Assembly: GCA_045805605.1 (NCBI GenBank)
Contig: JBJMKX010000124.1
Location: forward strand, 1 to 9,761
Origin: DATBDE01 sp045805605
Lineage (GTDB): Bacteria > Actinomycetota > Thermoleophilia > Solirubrobacterales > Solirubrobacteraceae
Direction: 5' to 3'
Length of the DNA stretch: 9,761 bases
Shown here piece after piece: positions 7,283-9,761 of the stretch; within the stretch, counting starts at the first letter, position 1; each line of letters opens with the position of its first letter. The notes below the pieces were generated by a model that ran no database searches, was not told where the DNA came from, and saw nothing but the letters and a program-made list of their open reading frames with translations. The position numbers were made by a program, and so were the translations under genes.

Positions 7283-7310
7283 TTGTCGCGCCGGATCACA
7301 TCTGTACGCT
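7283..7310 (+). promoter_or_regulatory. Candidate promoter of the gntR-tupABC operon
   Basis: TTGTCG (7283-7288) and TACGCT (7305-7310) are separated by 16 bp and resemble -35 and -10 boxes. Transcription would start around 7317, only about 9 nt before the ATG at 7326, giving an almost leaderless message. This agrees with the lack of a ribosome-binding site there. The -10 box lies inside the operator repeats, which suits repression. Matches to consensus are modest, so this is tentative. Confidence 0.35.
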
Positions 7311-7328
7311 TCTGTACTGGTACAGATG
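7299..7328. promoter_or_regulatory. Probable operator: three TCTGTAC half-sites, palindromic
   Basis: Half-sites TCTGTAC lie at 7301-7307 and 7311-7317, exactly 10 bp apart, followed by the reverse complement GTACAGA at 7320-7326. The last two make a 7-bp-armed palindrome, TCTGTACTGGTACAGA. The outer pair is a perfect 9-bp inverted repeat, CATCTGTAC (7299-7307) and GTACAGATG (7320-7328). The right arm includes the ATG of the regulator gene. A GT...AC core is typical of GntR-family operators. The site lies between the two divergent operons. Binding by the adjacent GntR-PBP protein is inferred. Confidence 0.65.
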
Positions 7329-8243
7329 GGCGCCCGCGAGGTGGCAACGAGAGTGGCGCAGGACGTCGTGGAAGGCCGGTGCGCGCCCGGCGACCGTCTG
7401 CCCGCCGTACGGTCGCTTGCGCGCGAGACGGGATGCGCGCCCGGCACGGCGGCGCGCGCCTATGCCATGCTGCGACGGGCGGGGATCGTCGCCGGGCGGG
7501 ACCGTGCGCGGCATGTGGTAGCTGCTGACGGTGCCGTGCGCGCGCGCAGCTGGATGACCCCGCCCGACGCGCTGCGCCTGGCCGGCAGCGACGATCCTGC
7601 GCTCGACATGCTGCTGCGGGCTTCGGGGGACGCCGTCGCCGTCGTCGGCGGGCCGCGCGGGAGCGTCACGGGGCTCATCCAGCTCGCTCGGGGCGAGGCG
7701 GACGCTGCCACGCTCCACCTGCGCCACGCTCCCACTGGTCGCTTCAACGACCCCTTCGTGCGCGCGGCCCTCCCCGAGCAGCACACCGTGCTGGTGCACC
7801 TGTGGCGTCGTGAGCAGGGGCTCGTCGTGGCCGAGGGCAACCCGTTGGGGATCAGCGGGGTGGCGGATCTCGCCGGCCGGCGGGTGGCGTGGCGGCGTCC
7901 CGGCACGGCGTCGCGGCTGCTGCTCGAACGGCTGCTGCTGGATGCGGGGATCGAACCGAGACCCGGGTCCACCGACAGCTGCGACTCGCACCTGGCGGTG
8001 GCGGCCGCCGTCGCGACCGGGACTGCCGATGCCGGCCTGGCCGTGCGCGCGGTCGCCCAGCTCGCCGGACTCGATTGGATTCCGGTCGCGAGCGAGCCGT
8101 TCGAGCTCGCGCTGCGCCCCGGTGCGCGAGCGGCCGCTGCGCCGTTGCTCGACGTGCTGGCGAGCAGCGGACTACAGGCCCGGCTCGCCGAGCTGCCCGG
8201 CTACGACCTGAGCGAGAGCGGGCAGACGAGGAGCGCGACTTGA
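7326..8243 (+). CDS. GntR-type DNA-binding domain fused to a PBP-like sensor domain (tungstate/molybdate regulator candidate)
   Basis: Residues 1-66 form a GntR-type winged helix: REVATRVAQDVVEGRCAPGDRLPAVRSLARE (4-34), the recognition-helix region APGTAARAYAMLRRAG, and a short wing ending ARHVV. Residues from about 80 to 297 are a PBP-like domain without signal peptide (GGPRGSVTGL, RREQGLVVAEGNPLGISG at 161-178, SHLAVAAAVATGTADAGLAV at 221-240). This is closely related to the C-terminal domain of the fused MoeA in this window. It replaces the usual FCD or UTRA effector domain of GntR regulators. It is the first gene of the tupABC operon and its start overlaps the operator, so autoregulation by intracellular tungstate or molybdate is the natural reading, but the ligand is inferred. 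No ribosome-binding site precedes the ATG; a near-leaderless transcript would explain this. Confidence 0.88.
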   Translation: MGAREVATRVAQDVVEGRCAPGDRLPAVRSLARETGCAPGTAARAYAMLRRAGIVAGRDRARHVVAADGAVRARSWMTPPDALRLAGSDDPALDMLLRASGDAVAVVGGPRGSVTGLIQLARGEADAATLHLRHAPTGRFNDPFVRAALPEQHTVLVHLWRREQGLVVAEGNPLGISGVADLAGRRVAWRRPGTASRLLLERLLLDAGIEPRPGSTDSCDSHLAVAAAVATGTADAGLAVRAVAQLAGLDWIPVASEPFELALRPGARAAAAPLLDVLASSGLQARLAELPGYDLSESGQTRSAT

Positions 8244-9070
8244 CCCAAGGCCGACTCATCCTGACCGCGGCGCTTGCGGTCGCCGCCCTCGTTCTCGCTG
8301 GTTGCGGCGGCGGCGGCGGTGGATCCAGCACCGCGTCGGGCACGACGATCCTGGCGACGACGACCAGCACCCGCGACTCGGGGCTGCTCGATGTCCTGAT
8401 CCCCGCGTTCGAGCGGGCCTCCAAGTGCCAGGTCAAGACGCTCGCGGTCGGATCGGGAGATGCGCTGAAGCTGGGCGAGACCGGCGATGCCGATGTCCTG
8501 CTCGTGCACTCGCCCGCGGCCGAAGAGGCCTTCATGCGGGGCGGTCACGGGGTCAGCCGCTTGGCGGTGATGCACAACGACTTCGTGCTGGTGGGCCCGC
8601 CCTCGGATCCGGCCCGGATCACCGGCGCCCCCGACGTGCCGACGGCCTTGCGACGCATCGCCCGGACGCGCGAGCCGTTCATCTCGCGCGGCGACGATTC
8701 CGGTACGAACGTGAAGGAGCTCGCGCTCTGGAAGATCGCGGGGATCAAGCCGAGCGGAAGTTGGTACGTCGAGACCGGCCAGGGCATGGGCGAGACGCTG
8801 ACGGTCGCCAGTCAGAAGCGGGGCTACACCCTCTCGGATCGCGGCACGTTCCTCGCCACCAAGAACCTCGACGCCAAGATCTTCGTGCAGGGCGGCATGG
8901 CGCTGCGAAACCCCTATCACGTCATCGTCGTGCGCCACCAGGGAACGAACCTCGGCTGTGCCAAGGCCTTCTCGAGCTGGATCACCAGTGCTCCAACGCA
9001 GGGTTTCATCTCGCGCTTCGGTGTCGCCAAGTACGGGCACTCGCTGTTCTTCCCGGACGCGCAGCACTGA
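8240..9070 (+). CDS. tupA: Tungstate ABC transporter substrate-binding lipoprotein TupA
   Basis: The 276-residue product captures extracellular tungstate for the TupBC permease. It has a short basic N-terminus, a hydrophobic stretch (6-20) and a lipobox LAGC with the lipidated C22, then a glycine linker. TupA signatures follow: ATTTSTRDSGLLD (39-51), AVGSGDALKLGETGDADVLLVHSP (69-92), NDFVLVGP (113-120), SRGDDSGTNVKE (149-160) and ETGQGMGETL (178-187). The TTG at 8240 is chosen over upstream starts because GAGGAG at 8228-8233 lies 6 nt before it and because it places the signal peptide at the very N-terminus. It overlaps the regulator's stop by 4 nt (TTGA). Apart from C22 there are just two cysteines, C63 and C240. 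TupA is favoured over molybdate-binding ModA by the TTTST and SRGDDSGT motifs; small differences in Mo/W selectivity cannot be judged. Confidence 0.94.
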   Translation: MTQGRLILTAALAVAALVLAGCGGGGGGSSTASGTTILATTTSTRDSGLLDVLIPAFERASKCQVKTLAVGSGDALKLGETGDADVLLVHSPAAEEAFMRGGHGVSRLAVMHNDFVLVGPPSDPARITGAPDVPTALRRIARTREPFISRGDDSGTNVKELALWKIAGIKPSGSWYVETGQGMGETLTVASQKRGYTLSDRGTFLATKNLDAKIFVQGGMALRNPYHVIVVRHQGTNLGCAKAFSSWITSAPTQGFISRFGVAKYGHSLFFPDAQH

Positions 9071-9723
9071 TGGACCCGGTCGGGGAGGTGCTGGCCCGCT
9101 CGGCCCTGGTATCGATCAGCGCAACGCTCGTCGCGCTGGCGATCGGAGTTCCGCTTGGGACCGCCCTCGCGCTCGCCCGCCTGCCGGGCCGGCGCCCCGC
9201 AGCGGCCGTGGTGAACACCGGTATGGCCGTTCCCACCGTCGTGGTCGGTCTCGTCGTCGCCTCGCTGCTGTGGCGGAGCGGCCCGCTCGGCGGGCTCAAC
9301 TTGATCTACACCCTGCGCGGCATGGTCATCGCACAGGTGCTCATCGCGACCCCGCTCATCGCCGGGATCACCATGGCGGCGCTGCAGGCGCTTCCGCCCG
9401 ACCTCCACGACCAGCTGAGGAGCCTGGGCGCCAATAGACGCCAGGCGGTCGTGCGCCTGTGGCTCGAGGCGCGCGTACCCCTGCTCGCGGCCGCGATGGC
9501 GGGCTTCGGACATGCCGTTTCCGAAGTGGGCGCGGCCACCATGGTCGGCGGCAATATCCACGGCCAGACCCAGGTGATGACGACGGCGATCGTGGAGGGC
9601 GTCGGCCGCGGCGACTTCGGCGCCGCCGCCGCCTACGCGGCGGTGCTCCTCGGGCTCGCGTTCGTCATCAACGCCCTGCTCACGTCGGTCCAGCAGCGCA
9701 GCAGCTCGTGGGCGCGGCCCTGA
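9070..9723 (+). CDS. tupB: Tungstate ABC transporter permease TupB
   Basis: This 217-residue integral membrane protein forms the tungstate channel with TupC. Hydrophobic segments fall at about 10-36, 50-68, 84-105, 137-152 and 185-206, fitting a five-helix ABC permease. The cytoplasmic coupling loop is DQLRSLGANRRQAVVRLWLEA (114-134), the EAA-type motif with its G. After it comes the family signature SEVGAATMVGGNIHGQTQVMTTAIV (151-175), then GRGDF (179-183). Length is slightly shorter than the usual 220-230. The ATG shares one base with the tupA stop (TGATG), so translation is coupled. The gene ends at the TGA 9721-9723, inside the first codons of tupC. Confidence 0.95.
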   Translation: MDPVGEVLARSALVSISATLVALAIGVPLGTALALARLPGRRPAAAVVNTGMAVPTVVVGLVVASLLWRSGPLGGLNLIYTLRGMVIAQVLIATPLIAGITMAALQALPPDLHDQLRSLGANRRQAVVRLWLEARVPLLAAAMAGFGHAVSEVGAATMVGGNIHGQTQVMTTAIVEGVGRGDFGAAAAYAAVLLGLAFVINALLTSVQQRSSSWARP

Positions 9724-9761
9724 TCCTGCGCGACGTCCGCCACCGCAGGGGCGGACGTGAG
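9708..9761 (+). CDS. tupC: Tungstate ABC transporter ATP-binding protein TupC (first 18 codons, cut by window edge)
   Basis: A GTG at 9708, overlapping the end of tupB by 16 nt, opens a frame to the window edge reading MGAALILRDVRHRRGGRE. The LILRDVRHRRGGRE string is typical of the first strand and turn of an ABC ATPase, ahead of the Walker A motif, which would lie outside the window. Position directly after tupB fits the tupABC order. It would energise tungstate import by ATP hydrolysis at the cytoplasmic face. Only a few residues are visible, so the call rests mainly on context, and the exact start could be another codon nearby. Confidence 0.65.
   Translation, partial: MGAALILRDVRHRRGGRE

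Noticed and set aside
7889..8239. Longer N-terminus for TupA starting at 7889
   Set aside because: This part overlaps the regulator gene in another frame, is Arg-rich, and would bury the lipoprotein signal peptide; the TTG at 8240 has a strong ribosome-binding site.
8302..9069. Upstream extension of the tupB frame
   Set aside because: It runs inside tupA in another frame and lacks motifs; the ATG at 9070 overlaps the tupA stop and begins a proper permease.

Overview
The window is very GC-rich (about 70% by eye) and densely packed with genes in strongly GC-biased codon usage. It suggests a free-living actinobacterium. The N-terminus of the formate dehydrogenase and the mix of a selenocysteine enzyme with tungsten genes make a Thermoleophilia-like lineage plausible, but no rRNA or other marker gene is present, so this is only an inference.

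Layout. (1) Positions 1-1066, minus strand: 5' part of a selenocysteine-containing formate dehydrogenase alpha subunit (fdhA), cut by the window edge. It has an in-frame UGA at 515-517 and a hairpin just downstream that looks like a bacterial SECIS. (2) 1204-1410, plus strand: a small DUF6494-like protein. (3) 1407-7244, minus strand: a tight operon read in the order mobA-moaD fusion, aldehyde ferredoxin oxidoreductase (aor), moeA, and moeA fused to a periplasmic-binding-protein-like (PBP-like) domain. (4) 7326-9761, plus strand and divergent from that operon: a GntR-type regulator with a C-terminal PBP-like domain, then tupA, tupB and the first codons of tupC, all with start and stop codons overlapping.

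How the genes fit together. Blocks 3 and 4 read as a self-contained tungsten module. TupABC imports tungstate. Two MoeA paralogues and the MobA-MoaD fusion would handle sulfur loading, metal insertion and nucleotide attachment of the pterin cofactor. AOR is the expected tungsten enzyme, and the neighbouring formate dehydrogenase may use the same Mo/W cofactor. The 81 bp between the two operons carry three TCTGTAC half-sites that overlap a possible promoter and the regulator start codon. This suggests that the GntR-PBP protein senses oxyanion and controls transport, and perhaps cofactor synthesis, from one operator.

The most notable points are the MobA-MoaD fusion ending in Gly-Gly, the same PBP-like domain attached both to a MoeA and to a GntR DNA-binding domain, the operator architecture, and the recoded UGA in fdhA.
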